Origin: an uncultured Gammaproteobacteria bacterium
GTDB taxonomy: Bacteria > Pseudomonadota > Gammaproteobacteria > Pseudomonadales > Pseudohongiellaceae
Reading direction: 5' to 3'
Assembly (NCBI GenBank): GCA_903853385.1
Contig: CAINTJ010000114.1
Location: forward strand, 1-45,421
Length of the DNA stretch: 45,421 nucleotides
Part shown: one piece after another, positions 36,819 through 45,421 of the stretch
How the letters are laid out: the number at the start of each line of letters is the position of its first letter
Position numbering within the stretch: the stretch's first letter is position 1
The notes under the pieces: generated by a model
Database searches by the model: none
The model's input: only the letters and a program-made list of their open reading frames with translations
Told to the model about the DNA's origin: nothing
Position numbers and translations under genes: made by a program

Positions 36819-37389
36819 CGGGACCTCGCACACGGCCCAGCCATTCGACCAGCTGTTCCAGCTCCACGTCATTAAGTCTGGCACCATTGCCTTGCATGTC
36901 GAGCATCAATTCGCGCCAGCGCGCCGTGGTATTGCGTTGCCTGAACACGCGTAGTTCGTGGCATTCGGTGCAGACAGTGTCAACAAACACACGGGCATCG
37001 GTGTCGGTTAAAAAACTGGTGATCTTGGGAGGCACATATTCACGCGGGAACGCGATGGAGTCCGGACCAAAATTTTCGGTGAGATAGGCCAGCATCACGT
37101 TTGTTTCGGTGGACGACATCTTCACCGGCTTTCCGGCGAAAGCGCCGGACGGTTTGGTCGTATGCATGCTCGTGAGCAGATTCTGCCAGCCACTGCGATC
37201 GAGGGCATGATAAGCATATTCATCGATGCCGTGACAGGAAGCGCAATGGCGGAAGATGACACTGCGCACCGGTTCGTCAGGCAGCTTCACGTGCGGCCGG
37301 ATGCCCGCCACAGCAGCGGGGCAGGCCGCAGACACAAGTAGTAGTGTTGCCAGCAGCGCCTGGACTATTGCTCTTCCACCCATGATCAT
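36805..37389 (-). CDS. Exported dihaem cytochrome c-like protein
   Basis: A signal peptide (hydrophobic about residues 7-27) precedes two CxxCH motifs, CASCH (49-53) and CTECH (140-144). Around them are RSVIFRHCASCHGIDEYAY and, before the second, DARVFVDTVCTECHELRVF. The spacing suggests two small cytochrome lobes; LTENFGPD separates them. Expected role: periplasmic electron transfer. ATG 37389 gives 194 aa; ATG 37383 is an equal alternative. It starts 4 bp after the DUF1552 stop and overlaps the ankyrin gene by 14 bp. Haem attachment is inferred from CxxCH; axial ligands are not assigned. Confidence 0.85.
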   Translation of the reverse strand: MIMGGRAIVQALLATLLLVSAACPAAVAGIRPHVKLPDEPVRSVIFRHCASCHGIDEYAYHALDRSGWQNLLTSMHTTKPSGAFAGKPVKMSSTETNVMLAYLTENFGPDSIAFPREYVPPKITSFLTDTDARVFVDTVCTECHELRVFRQRNTTARWRELMLDMQGNGARLNDVELEQLVEWLGRVRGPDANN

Positions 37390-37393
37390 GGTC

Positions 37394-38728
37394 TCAGGCA
37401 ATCGGCAGCAAGCGGCTGCTCTGGCCGATGCTGTCACGTTCAATGCCATAGAGATGCAGCAGGCTCAACAGCATGTTCGCCGTGCGTTCGGTGTTGTCCG
37501 GAAACACGAGATGACGGTTGCCCTTGAAGGTGCCATCAATGCCGCCAGCTAGAATCACCGGCACTTTTTCATGGGCATGGCGATGCGAGTTGCCCATGTT
37601 GCTGCCCATGTACACCAGAGAGTTGTCGAGCACGTTGCCGTCGCCGTCGGGTATCTTGCGCAGCTTGTCGAGGAAATAGGCAAGGATGCTGACATGGTAG
37701 CGGTTCATCATTGCGTATTCGGCGATGTTGGCCGGCTTGTCGCCATGATGTGATGTGCCGTGCCAGGCACCGGTGGTGCCTGATTCAGGAAAGTTGGCAG
37801 AGGTAATGTCCACACCCAGCATCATGGTGGCGGAGCGGGTGATGTCACCTTCAAAGGCGAGTGCGATCAGGTCGAACATCAGTTTGAAATGGACGTCCTT
37901 GCTGCGCGGAATGCCGAAGGGAATTTCTTCTGCCGGTTCGGCTACTGCGTTGTCAAGGGCGATGCGGATGCGGCGTTCCAGTTCGCGGACATTGTCGAGA
38001 TAGTTGTCCAGTCGCGTCCTGTCGCCGGCGCCAAGATTTTTCTTGAGAGCCGGAATTTCACCAACCACTGCGTCCAGCAGGCTGGCTTTGCGCTTGCGGC
38101 CAGCCAGGCGTTCTTCGGGCGTTGCGCCGCTACCAAACAAACGCTCAAAGGCCACGTGCGGGTTGATTTCGGTTGGCAATGGTTGCGTGGGTGACCGCCA
38201 CGAGATCGAGTTGGTGTAGGCACAACTGTACCCCCAGTTGCAGTTGCCGTAGTTGCCCGAGTCTTCAACACCCAGCTGAATAGACGACAGGATGTTGTCC
38301 TTGCCATAGCGGTCGGCAATCAGCTGGTCGATGGTTACACCGAGAAAGGGACTGACGGCATTGCGCCGGGGTCGTGCGCCCGACAGGAACACGGCGCCGC
38401 GCGCATGGTTGCCACCGGGTTCTTCCACTGTGGAAAACGCTTCCGGCACATCCAGCCCGGTGATCAGCGTGATGCGGTCACGAAAGGGTTCCAGCGGTTT
38501 CGTAATGTAGGAAAACTCGAAATCGGAGCCGGCTTGCTGCGGGCTCCAGTAGCCGGGTGCGGCGCCGTGGGGATGCCATATGCCGACGAAGCGGCGTGCA
38601 GCGGTGGCGGCCTGTGCTCCGGGCGTCAAGGCAGGAATCATTGCATCCAGCAGCGGCAGTGCTATGGTGGCACCTGCGCCGCGTAGAAAAGTGCGGCGAG
38701 CCAGATGTTTGCGTGTGATGAATTTCAT
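37394..38728 (-). CDS. DUF1552 protein, Tat-exported
   Basis: The N-terminus has a twin-arginine signal, ARRTFLRGAG (RR at 11-12), with a hydrophobic stretch GATIALPLLDAMIPAL, so it should cross the membrane folded, perhaps with a cofactor. DUF1552 marks include RFVGIWHPHGAAPGYW, EEPGGNHARGAVFLSGARP, LELGVEDS-type SIQLGVEDSGNYGNCNWGYS, and HGTSHHGDKPANIAEYAMMN with several histidines that could bind metal. The end (DNSLVYMGSNMGNSHRHAHE, then VPVILAGG) resembles sulfatase-like DUF1501/1552 families. Biochemical function is unknown. Length 444 aa. Its ATG overlaps the stop of the DUF1592 gene (ATGA). Confidence 0.9.
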   Translation of the reverse strand: MKFITRKHLARRTFLRGAGATIALPLLDAMIPALTPGAQAATAARRFVGIWHPHGAAPGYWSPQQAGSDFEFSYITKPLEPFRDRITLITGLDVPEAFSTVEEPGGNHARGAVFLSGARPRRNAVSPFLGVTIDQLIADRYGKDNILSSIQLGVEDSGNYGNCNWGYSCAYTNSISWRSPTQPLPTEINPHVAFERLFGSGATPEERLAGRKRKASLLDAVVGEIPALKKNLGAGDRTRLDNYLDNVRELERRIRIALDNAVAEPAEEIPFGIPRSKDVHFKLMFDLIALAFEGDITRSATMMLGVDITSANFPESGTTGAWHGTSHHGDKPANIAEYAMMNRYHVSILAYFLDKLRKIPDGDGNVLDNSLVYMGSNMGNSHRHAHEKVPVILAGGIDGTFKGNRHLVFPDNTERTANMLLSLLHLYGIERDSIGQSSRLLPIA

Positions 38729-41112
38729 TGAGCCTCCTGTTCGGATCCTTGGGTGCGCAGCAGGAAGGGGTCACTGTTGACGATGCCAAGCACCAGTGCG
38801 GAAAAACGGTAGTCGTCTTTGCCAGCGTTGTTGACGATGCGACGAATCACCGGCATGTCGTAGTACTCGACGCCACGACCCAGCGCGTAGGTCATCAATT
38901 TCTCGGTGGCAAAACGCACGAACTGCGGGGAATAGTGCAACAGTGCCGCCCGCAGGCCGGCCGGGTCGTTGACTTCAGTACCATCCCAAAGCGTAACCGA
39001 CGTGTTAATCGGCGATGCCACACCACCCCACTTGCGCGGATGGCCTTCCTGCGTACGCCACTTGCCGTCAGCATCGAAATTTTCCAGTGAGAATCCGATG
39101 CCATCCATCAGGCGGTGGCAGGTGGCGCAAGTGGGGTTGGCCCGGTGCAGCTCCATCTGGTTCCGCAGTGATTTGACGGCATCGCCACCGTTGGTATCTT
39201 CCAGTGCCGGCACATTGGCCGGTGGTGAAGGTGGCGGTGTACCCAGAATATTCTCCAGCACCCAAACTCCGCGTTTGACCGGGGAGGTGCGGAAATTCTG
39301 CGTAAAAGTAATGGAGAGAAAACTGCCCTGGCCCAAAAGTCCACGCCGGTAGTCGAGTTCGGGGCCGAGACTGACGCGGCGGAAATACGAGCCGTAAATG
39401 TGGGGAATCCCGTAATGCTTGGCAAGGCGCTCGTTGATGAAAGTGTAGTCGGCATCCAGCAGCTCGGTCACCGGGCGGTCTTCGCGCATGATATTTTCAA
39501 ACAGCAATTCGGTTTCACGGCGAAAGCCCTGACGCAGTTCATCGTCCCAGTTGGGGTAATAGATGCCGTCAGGGAAGGTGGCCGGCAGGTTGCGCAAGTA
39601 AAACCATTGCGAGGCAAAGTTGTTGACCAGTGATTGCGAGCGCGGGTCGGCCAGCATGCGTTTGACCTGTGTAGCCAAAACCGCAGGCTTGCTCAGTTTG
39701 CCGGCTTCAGCGAGGTCTAACAGTTCCTTGTCAGGAATGCTGCTCCACAGGAAGAACGACAGGCGCGAGGCCAGTTCAATATCGCTTATGCGGTAGTTGC
39801 TGCCGGCGGGCAGCGCTGGAGGTTCCTGCTCGGTGCGGACCAGGAACTGCGGGCTGGCAAGCACGCGGGCAAGTCCCTGTTCGATGCCCTCGACAAAGGT
39901 GCCGTTGGTACGGGCTTGCCGGTAATAGCCAAGCAGGATTTGCATGTCCTGGTCAGTGAGAGGGTGTCGCCAGGCTGCCTTGGCAAGTTTGCCGAGAATT
40001 TCAGTGGCGCAGGCAGTCTCTTCTTCAACCTTGGTCGGGTGACAAATAAACACCTTGCGCATGCTGGGAGAGTCTTGCGGGCGTTTGCCATTGAAAGGGC
40101 CCTGTATTTTCAGCATGCCTATCACCGGCTCGTTTTGCATGCCTGGCAGTATTTCGTTTTCGAGCGATTTGCGGTCGAACTGTTTGAGGGTGCCGAAACT
40201 GGGGCGGTAATGGGTCGCCTCAAACGTCATGCCCACCTTGTGGGAGCCTGATTTTACCGGCAAGGTAATCTTGAGATCACCTTCGCCGCCTTCCACACGT
40301 CCGCGGCCGAGATTGGAGTACGCGAATACATGCTCCCTTTTGCCATCAATGCTCAGTTCCAGTTGCTGGCCCGGAATGAATGTCCCTACACGCAGATTCT
40401 GCACGATGAATGAATAATCACCATCGGCCGGGAACGTATGCTCCACCAGCATGCCGCCGCGCGTCCCCATCGGCAGTCCTTCGAGATGCTGATTTTGCGA
40501 GGTGTCACCGGGCGGCAGATAGGTGACTTCGGTTGGCGAACTCAAGTAGCCCAGCGCCATGCTCGACACTTTCATGGCGGCAGTAGTGAATGCTTCCAGC
40601 AGTGTCGATGAAATTGTCAGCGAACCTGCCATGTTGTCGAATCCGTGCGCCAGTGTGTCTGGTGGCAGCAGGATGGTGGGGTCGATGTTGAGGTCGAGCA
40701 GGTCGCGGATCGCGTTGGCATATTCACTGCGATTAAGCCGGTGCAGTGTTACCGCCCCCGGACTTGACTTGGCGTGGCGATCTATCTCGTCTTCAAGCCA
40801 GCGCGTGGTTTGCTCGTAGGAGTCCCGAACAGGACGGTCTTCACCGGGTGGCGGCATCATGCCGGCGCGCAGTTTGCGTACTACTTTTTCCCAGTTCTCG
40901 GTGTGAAGAGTTATATCCTCTTTGAGAGTGGAAGCAAGATCAAGGCCACCGGCGTAGTCATCCTGGTTGTGGCATCCCGCACAATACTGGTCAACAAAAC
41001 CACGGAATTTACCGGCCGAAACCGTATTTTGTGCATGCGCAGGCAGCGCACAACACAGCAACAACGCTGTGGCACATGTACGCAGACTGGTCATTGACTG
41101 ACTCTTCTTCAT
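38725..41112 (-). CDS. DUF1592-family exported haem protein (DUF1587/1595/1592/1588/1585)
   Basis: A signal peptide (cleavage near ALPAHAQ) is followed by an N-terminal cytochrome-like unit with CAGCH (44-48). DUF1587 follows (LHRLNRSEYANAIRDLLDLN), then a probable carbohydrate-binding-like beta region (about 200-310), and DUF1595 (AAWRHPLTDQDMQILLGYYR). Next come DUF1592 (ELASRLSFFLWSSIPDKELL), DUF1588 (YRRGLLGQGSFLSITFTQNF) with a second CxxCH (CATCH), and DUF1585 (EKLMTYALGRGVEYYDMPVI). The whole set is typical of planctomycete-type cytochrome proteins usually paired with DUF1552. Function is unknown. ATG 41112 (795 aa) has AGGGGAG just upstream and begins the signal peptide. First gene of the four-gene operon. 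Confidence 0.92.
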   Translation of the reverse strand: MKKSQSMTSLRTCATALLLCCALPAHAQNTVSAGKFRGFVDQYCAGCHNQDDYAGGLDLASTLKEDITLHTENWEKVVRKLRAGMMPPPGEDRPVRDSYEQTTRWLEDEIDRHAKSSPGAVTLHRLNRSEYANAIRDLLDLNIDPTILLPPDTLAHGFDNMAGSLTISSTLLEAFTTAAMKVSSMALGYLSSPTEVTYLPPGDTSQNQHLEGLPMGTRGGMLVEHTFPADGDYSFIVQNLRVGTFIPGQQLELSIDGKREHVFAYSNLGRGRVEGGEGDLKITLPVKSGSHKVGMTFEATHYRPSFGTLKQFDRKSLENEILPGMQNEPVIGMLKIQGPFNGKRPQDSPSMRKVFICHPTKVEEETACATEILGKLAKAAWRHPLTDQDMQILLGYYRQARTNGTFVEGIEQGLARVLASPQFLVRTEQEPPALPAGSNYRISDIELASRLSFFLWSSIPDKELLDLAEAGKLSKPAVLATQVKRMLADPRSQSLVNNFASQWFYLRNLPATFPDGIYYPNWDDELRQGFRRETELLFENIMREDRPVTELLDADYTFINERLAKHYGIPHIYGSYFRRVSLGPELDYRRGLLGQGSFLSITFTQNFRTSPVKRGVWVLENILGTPPPSPPANVPALEDTNGGDAVKSLRNQMELHRANPTCATCHRLMDGIGFSLENFDADGKWRTQEGHPRKWGGVASPINTSVTLWDGTEVNDPAGLRAALLHYSPQFVRFATEKLMTYALGRGVEYYDMPVIRRIVNNAGKDDYRFSALVLGIVNSDPFLLRTQGSEQEAQ

Positions 41113-41134
41113 GCACTCCCCTGCCGTCAATAAA

Positions 41135-41149
41135 TATAGACGGTCTATA
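41135..41149. promoter_or_regulatory. Perfect operator palindrome upstream of the DUF1592 operon
   Basis: TATAGACGGTCTATA has perfect 7-bp arms around a central G and lies 22 bp upstream of the first start codon. On the - strand it contains or abuts a possible -10 (TATATT) and would block transcription when bound. The TAGAC-GTCTA half-sites recall TetR-family operators. No regulator gene is in the window. Confidence 0.6.
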
Positions 41150-41179
41150 CATAGTAACGCAGAGATGAAACTTTTGAGA

Positions 41180-41188
41180 GGGGGGGGG
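41180..41188. repeat. Nine-G homopolymer tract upstream of the DUF1592 operon
   Basis: Nine consecutive Gs on the + strand (Cs on the coding strand), 67 bases upstream of the operon's start codon and 30 bp upstream of the palindrome. Such tracts slip during replication and could change promoter spacing. It is also a common site of sequencing error. Nothing else is recognised between 41189 and 41295. Confidence 0.6.
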
Positions 41189-41295
41189 TCATACCATGCT
41201 TGTTCCACAATCAGAGGTAGGTGTCACAGTTAAAAGTTTTTGCGATGAAGCAGGAACGGCGAGCTTCGCCTGGTTCGCCACTGCAGTTTATTCAT

Positions 41296-41329
41296 AAAAA
41301 AAAGGGGAACATTGCTGTTCCCCCTTTTT
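41296..41329. terminator. Bidirectional Rho-independent terminator
   Basis: GGGGAACA (41304-41311), loop TTGC, TGTTCCCC (41316-41323), flanked by eight As on the left (41296-41303) and Ts on the right (41325-41329). Read on the - strand it is a strong stem followed by eight Ts, starting about 30 bases after the MFS stop. It should insulate the DUF1592 operon from MFS transcription. Confidence 0.9.
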
Positions 41330-41354
41330 CCAACATTCCAAAAAAGTGGTTTGC

Positions 41355-42593
41355 TTAAAGACCGCCGGTTTTGCGCGGTGCTGTTTCTTTCAGGAACAGT
41401 GCAATGAAGAAGCCGACAATCAAACTGGCGATCGGGAACCAGAACACGTTTTCGAGGCCGTAGGCACCGGCAATGCGACCTGCGATAGCGGGGGCTATAC
41501 CGCCGCCAAATACTTCGCCGGCACCAATCACCAGACCCGCCACTGACGCCACCATGCCAAGCGGCGCAGCTTCAGCTGCCACTGGACCTGCCAATACTGA
41601 CAGCGCAGAGAAGTTGAACAGGGCAGCGAAGAACAGCAGCACAAACAGCGTCATGAAGCTGGCAGCGCCTGCACTGGCAAACAGGTAAATGAAGATGGCT
41701 GCCAGTACATAGGACACCAGCGTCGCCCGCTTGCGGCCGACAAAATCCGATATGGTCGGCATCGCGAACTGGCCGATGCAACCACCAAAGCCAATGGCTG
41801 CAGTCAGCAGGCCCATATCCTGAACCGACATCTTCAGATAGCCAGTGAGATAGTTCGGCATCATGGCGCCCAGTACGAACACGCCGCCCATTGCACACAT
41901 CAGGGTCAGCATGGCGAGCGGCACGTTGCGGTGCGAGAACAGCGAAGCGAACGAGGGGCGCGGCGCAGAGCTGACGCTGGTTACAGAGGCAGGCTCACGT
42001 ACGAGGAACCACATCACCACCGCCATGATCAAGCCCGGAATACCGACCAGCAGGTACACGTTGCGCCAGCTGGTGACCAGCAGCAACTGGGTTGCAATGA
42101 TGGGGCCGACAGCATTGCCCATCAGCGAAATCATGCACTGGAAGATGCCGTTGTTCATGCCGCGACGATTGGGGTGAGAGGCTTCAACTGCCACCGCCAC
42201 GCCGGTAGAGGCCACCGGACCTTCTGCCACGCCCATGACGGCGCGGATCAGCAGCAAGCCTACCAGGCCGCTCACCATGCCGCTGAACGCGGACATCAGC
42301 GAGAAAATGATGACAGCCGGCACCAGTACCATGCGACGACCGATACGGTCAGACAGGAACCCCATCGCAAAGGCCGAGATGCCCCAGAAAACTGCGAGGA
42401 TACCGACCAGGTCACCCAGGTCTTCAATGGTGAGGCCCAGATCGCCCATCATGCTCGGGAACAGCACGGGCAGAATGAATCGATCAAGCCCCACGAGGCC
42501 GAAAGTCAGACTGAGGATCAGAATGATCTTCCACTCGTAGCCGGTGTCCCAGGCTCCGCTCGTTGGATTTTGTGGTGTAGTTGGTGTCGCCAT
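41355..42593 (-). CDS. MFS transporter (12 membrane segments)
   Basis: Major facilitator superfamily permease of the inner membrane. The loop 2-3 signature is seen as GFLSDRIGRRMVLVP and its half-repeat as PTISDFVGRKRATLVS. RAVMGVAEGPVASTG and NRRGMNNGIFQCM resemble anion:cation symporter and sugar-acid permeases (ACS-like). Twelve hydrophobic segments fit 412 aa. The substrate cannot be told. ATG 42593 is preceded by AAGGGGG at good spacing. The terminator at 41296-41329 separates it from the DUF1592 operon, which lies next on the same strand, so co-transcription is unlikely, although a functional link (uptake of a product) is possible. Confidence 0.9.
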   Translation of the reverse strand: MATPTTPQNPTSGAWDTGYEWKIILILSLTFGLVGLDRFILPVLFPSMMGDLGLTIEDLGDLVGILAVFWGISAFAMGFLSDRIGRRMVLVPAVIIFSLMSAFSGMVSGLVGLLLIRAVMGVAEGPVASTGVAVAVEASHPNRRGMNNGIFQCMISLMGNAVGPIIATQLLLVTSWRNVYLLVGIPGLIMAVVMWFLVREPASVTSVSSAPRPSFASLFSHRNVPLAMLTLMCAMGGVFVLGAMMPNYLTGYLKMSVQDMGLLTAAIGFGGCIGQFAMPTISDFVGRKRATLVSYVLAAIFIYLFASAGAASFMTLFVLLFFAALFNFSALSVLAGPVAAEAAPLGMVASVAGLVIGAGEVFGGGIAPAIAGRIAGAYGLENVFWFPIASLIVGFFIALFLKETAPRKTGGL

Positions 42594-42670
42594 TGCATTC
42601 CCCCTTGGTGGTGGTTGTTGTTGTAATCGCGCTGAACACTAGCAGATTGAAGTGGACTCGCCAATGACTG

Positions 42671-42898
42671 TTAGCACTGCCACTGATACTGCTGGAGTGG
42701 CACCTTCAGGCCTTTGAATTGCACTCCTTCTGCCTCCAGCAACCCTTGCTGCCGCTTCCATGCTGCCGCACCGGATGCAAAAGCCAATTCACCGGTACTG
42801 CGCAGCACCCGGAACCAGAGCAGGGTGCTGCCCTGGGGTAGCTGCTTGAGGGTGGTGCCGACATAGCGCGCATGGCCAGGGGAGGCGGCTAACGGCAT
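42671..42898 (-). pseudogene. Remnant of an alkyltransferase-like (ATL/MGMT-family) DNA-binding protein
   Basis: The 75 codons match the second half of alkyltransferase-like proteins: SPGHARYVGTTLKQLPQGST, then LLWFRVLRSTGELAF, and the tail RQQGLLEAEGVQFKG ending QYQWQC. The family's N-terminal part, with the helix-turn-helix start and the YGxVA motif, is absent; upstream codons are open to about 42970 but show no similarity. The usual PWHRV (active-site PCHRV in true methyltransferases) reads LWFRV, losing the Pro and His. Truncation plus loss of this motif argue for a decaying gene. A short functional protein is possible but less likely. Confidence 0.65.
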
Positions 42899-43020
42899 CG
42901 TAACGGGTGAAAACCAGGCTTGAGAGGCTGGAAACGGGGTCGCCGCAGCAAAATCAGGGGGTGTTGACCCTTAAAACAGGTGCGACCAGTGATATTTCCA
43001 AACTTTTTTGCATTCTGCCA

Positions 43021-43047
43021 TTGAAATCCCCGGTGGCATCCCTATCT
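43021..43047 (+). promoter_or_regulatory. Heat-shock (sigma-32-like) promoter candidate for groESL
   Basis: TTGAAA (43021-43026), a 13-bp spacer, then CCCTATCT (43040-43047) resembles the sigma-32 pattern CTTGAAA-N11-15-CCCCATNT. It would start transcription about 140 bases before groES. No CIRCE inverted repeat (TTAGCACTC-N9-GAGTGCTAA) is seen in 42899-43195, so HrcA control is not supported. A sigma-70 promoter was not convincingly found. Confidence 0.5.
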
Positions 43048-43195
43048 TCTGCGCACCAACTACAGGCCGGGCCGAAACAAGGCTCTACCGGGTGGTATAC
43101 AAGTTCAGGCTTTTGAGGTCTGGGCAAGCGTTAAACCGGCTTTGGAAGCCTTCCAGAGCCCAGCTTATTCAAGGTAAACGTCGGAGAAACAACCA

Positions 43196-43489
43196 ATGAA
43201 AATTCGTCCATTACATGACCGCGTGGTGGTTAAGCGCAACGAAGAAGAAACCAAGACCGCTGGTGGCATCCTGCTGTCAGCTGGATCAGCTGAGAAGCCT
43301 TCCCAGGGTGAAGTGGTTGCTGTAGGTCCGGGCAAGGCACTGGACAATGGCACCGTTCGCAAGATTGACCTGAAAGTTGGTGACAAGGTGTTGTTCGGCA
43401 AATATGCCAGCAACACTGTAAAAATTGGCGACGAAGAGCTGCTTATCCTCAGCGAAAACGAAATCTTCGGTGTGCTCGAAGGCAAATAA
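43196..43489 (+). CDS. groES: Co-chaperonin GroES
   Basis: Heptameric lid of the GroEL folding chamber. The N-terminus [18 protein letters not shown] is diagnostic; the mobile loop ([20 protein letters not shown]) with its GGI[LV]L GroEL-binding motif and the [10 protein letters not shown] strand are intact. Length 97 aa is normal. GGAGA lies 9 bases upstream of the ATG. groEL follows after 47 bp, in the usual operon. Confidence 0.98.
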   Translation: MKIRPLHDRVVVKRNEEETKTAGGILLSAGSAEKPSQGEVVAVGPGKALDNGTVRKIDLKVGDKVLFGKYASNTVKIGDEELLILSENEIFGVLEGK

Positions 43490-43530
43490 GCCGTCTCGAC
43501 CTCCTCCCCACAGATTAACTAAATAGGTAA

Positions 43531-45174
<1,644 letters not shown>

Positions 45175-45221
45175 CACCACTTTCCGGAATCCTTGGCCAC
45201 AAGCCGAGGGGACAAGGAAAC

Positions 45222-45251
45222 AAAACCCCCGCCAGTGCGGGGGTTTTTTTT
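45222..45251 (+). terminator. Rho-independent terminator of groESL
   Basis: CCCCCGC (45226-45232), loop CAGT, GCGGGGG (45237-45243), eight Ts (45244-45251); flanking AAAA at 45222-45225 lets the stem extend into the T run. A textbook strong terminator, 47 bp after the groEL stop. Confidence 0.95.
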
Positions 45252-45421
45252 GAGGCAGCTGCCAATCCGGCAGTGTCAGTTTTGCGGCCACCTGCGATAG
45301 TGTTGTGCGCCCGGCAACCGGACAGAGTGCGGCAACACCTCCGGCAGCCAGTACCAGCACCGACCCTTCACGTATCGCGGCTTTTGGTGCTGCGTTAAGC
45401 AAGGCGTTCTTGCAGACTGAC
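45252..45421. other. Right-edge sequence, no assignable gene
   Basis: Both strands have one open frame here. The - strand frame enters from the right edge and reads AAPKAAIREGSVLVLAAGGV, with a hydrophobic stretch, but runs on through the terminator without a stop, so it is not a convincing 3' end. The + strand frame is Ser/Ala/Thr-rich. I recognise no family in either. Confidence 0.3.

Noticed and set aside
42899-43195. CIRCE/HrcA operator upstream of groES
   Set aside because: No TTAGCACTC ... GAGTGCTAA inverted repeat is present.

Overview
The window reads as a chromosomal segment of a Gammaproteobacterium. Evidence: the end of the division and cell-wall (dcw) cluster runs ftsW-murG-murC-ddl-ftsQ-ftsA-ftsZ-lpxC; the type IV pilus block pilB-pilC-pilD-coaE-yacG lies near nadC and ampD, as in Pseudomonas; the pyruvate dehydrogenase E1 is the long homodimeric AceE type; and groESL has a heat-shock-type promoter. 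I cannot fix the genus. Nearly all core genes are full length and tightly packed. No tRNA, rRNA, CRISPR array, insertion sequence or prophage is visible.

Layout. 1-8091: dcw genes on the + strand with short start/stop overlaps, entered from the left inside ftsW. 8092-14692: lpxC, an M23 peptidase of the envelope, secA, argJ and a mutT-like Nudix gene. 14708-20367: an accessory stretch with a zinc-ribbon methyltransferase, a scar where two unrelated genes (a cytochrome c domain on the - strand and a DUF3604 gene on the + strand) were both truncated and joined, a secreted protein of unknown function, a TonB-C-like protein and a secreted SMP-30-like beta-propeller. 20396-22192: a membrane hybrid histidine kinase. 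22217-26912 (- strand): the pilBCD-coaE-yacG operon. 27159-29712: a membrane glycosyltransferase where Pseudomonas carries pilA, then nadC (-) and ampD (+). 29850-34950: aceE and aceF with a strong candidate promoter and two matching operators, then yajQ.

35082-41149 is the most unusual block. It is a four-gene, - strand, overlapping operon encoding exported proteins: a large DUF1587/1595/1592/1588/1585 protein with two CxxCH haem motifs, a Tat-exported DUF1552 protein, a small dihaem cytochrome and an ankyrin-repeat protein. A perfect 15-bp palindrome sits just upstream of the first start codon, and a nine-G tract lies further upstream. I propose it as a periplasmic redox module of unknown substrate. 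Next to it are an MFS transporter with a clear terminator, a decayed alkyltransferase-like gene, and groES-groEL with a strong terminator. The last 170 bases hold nothing I can identify.
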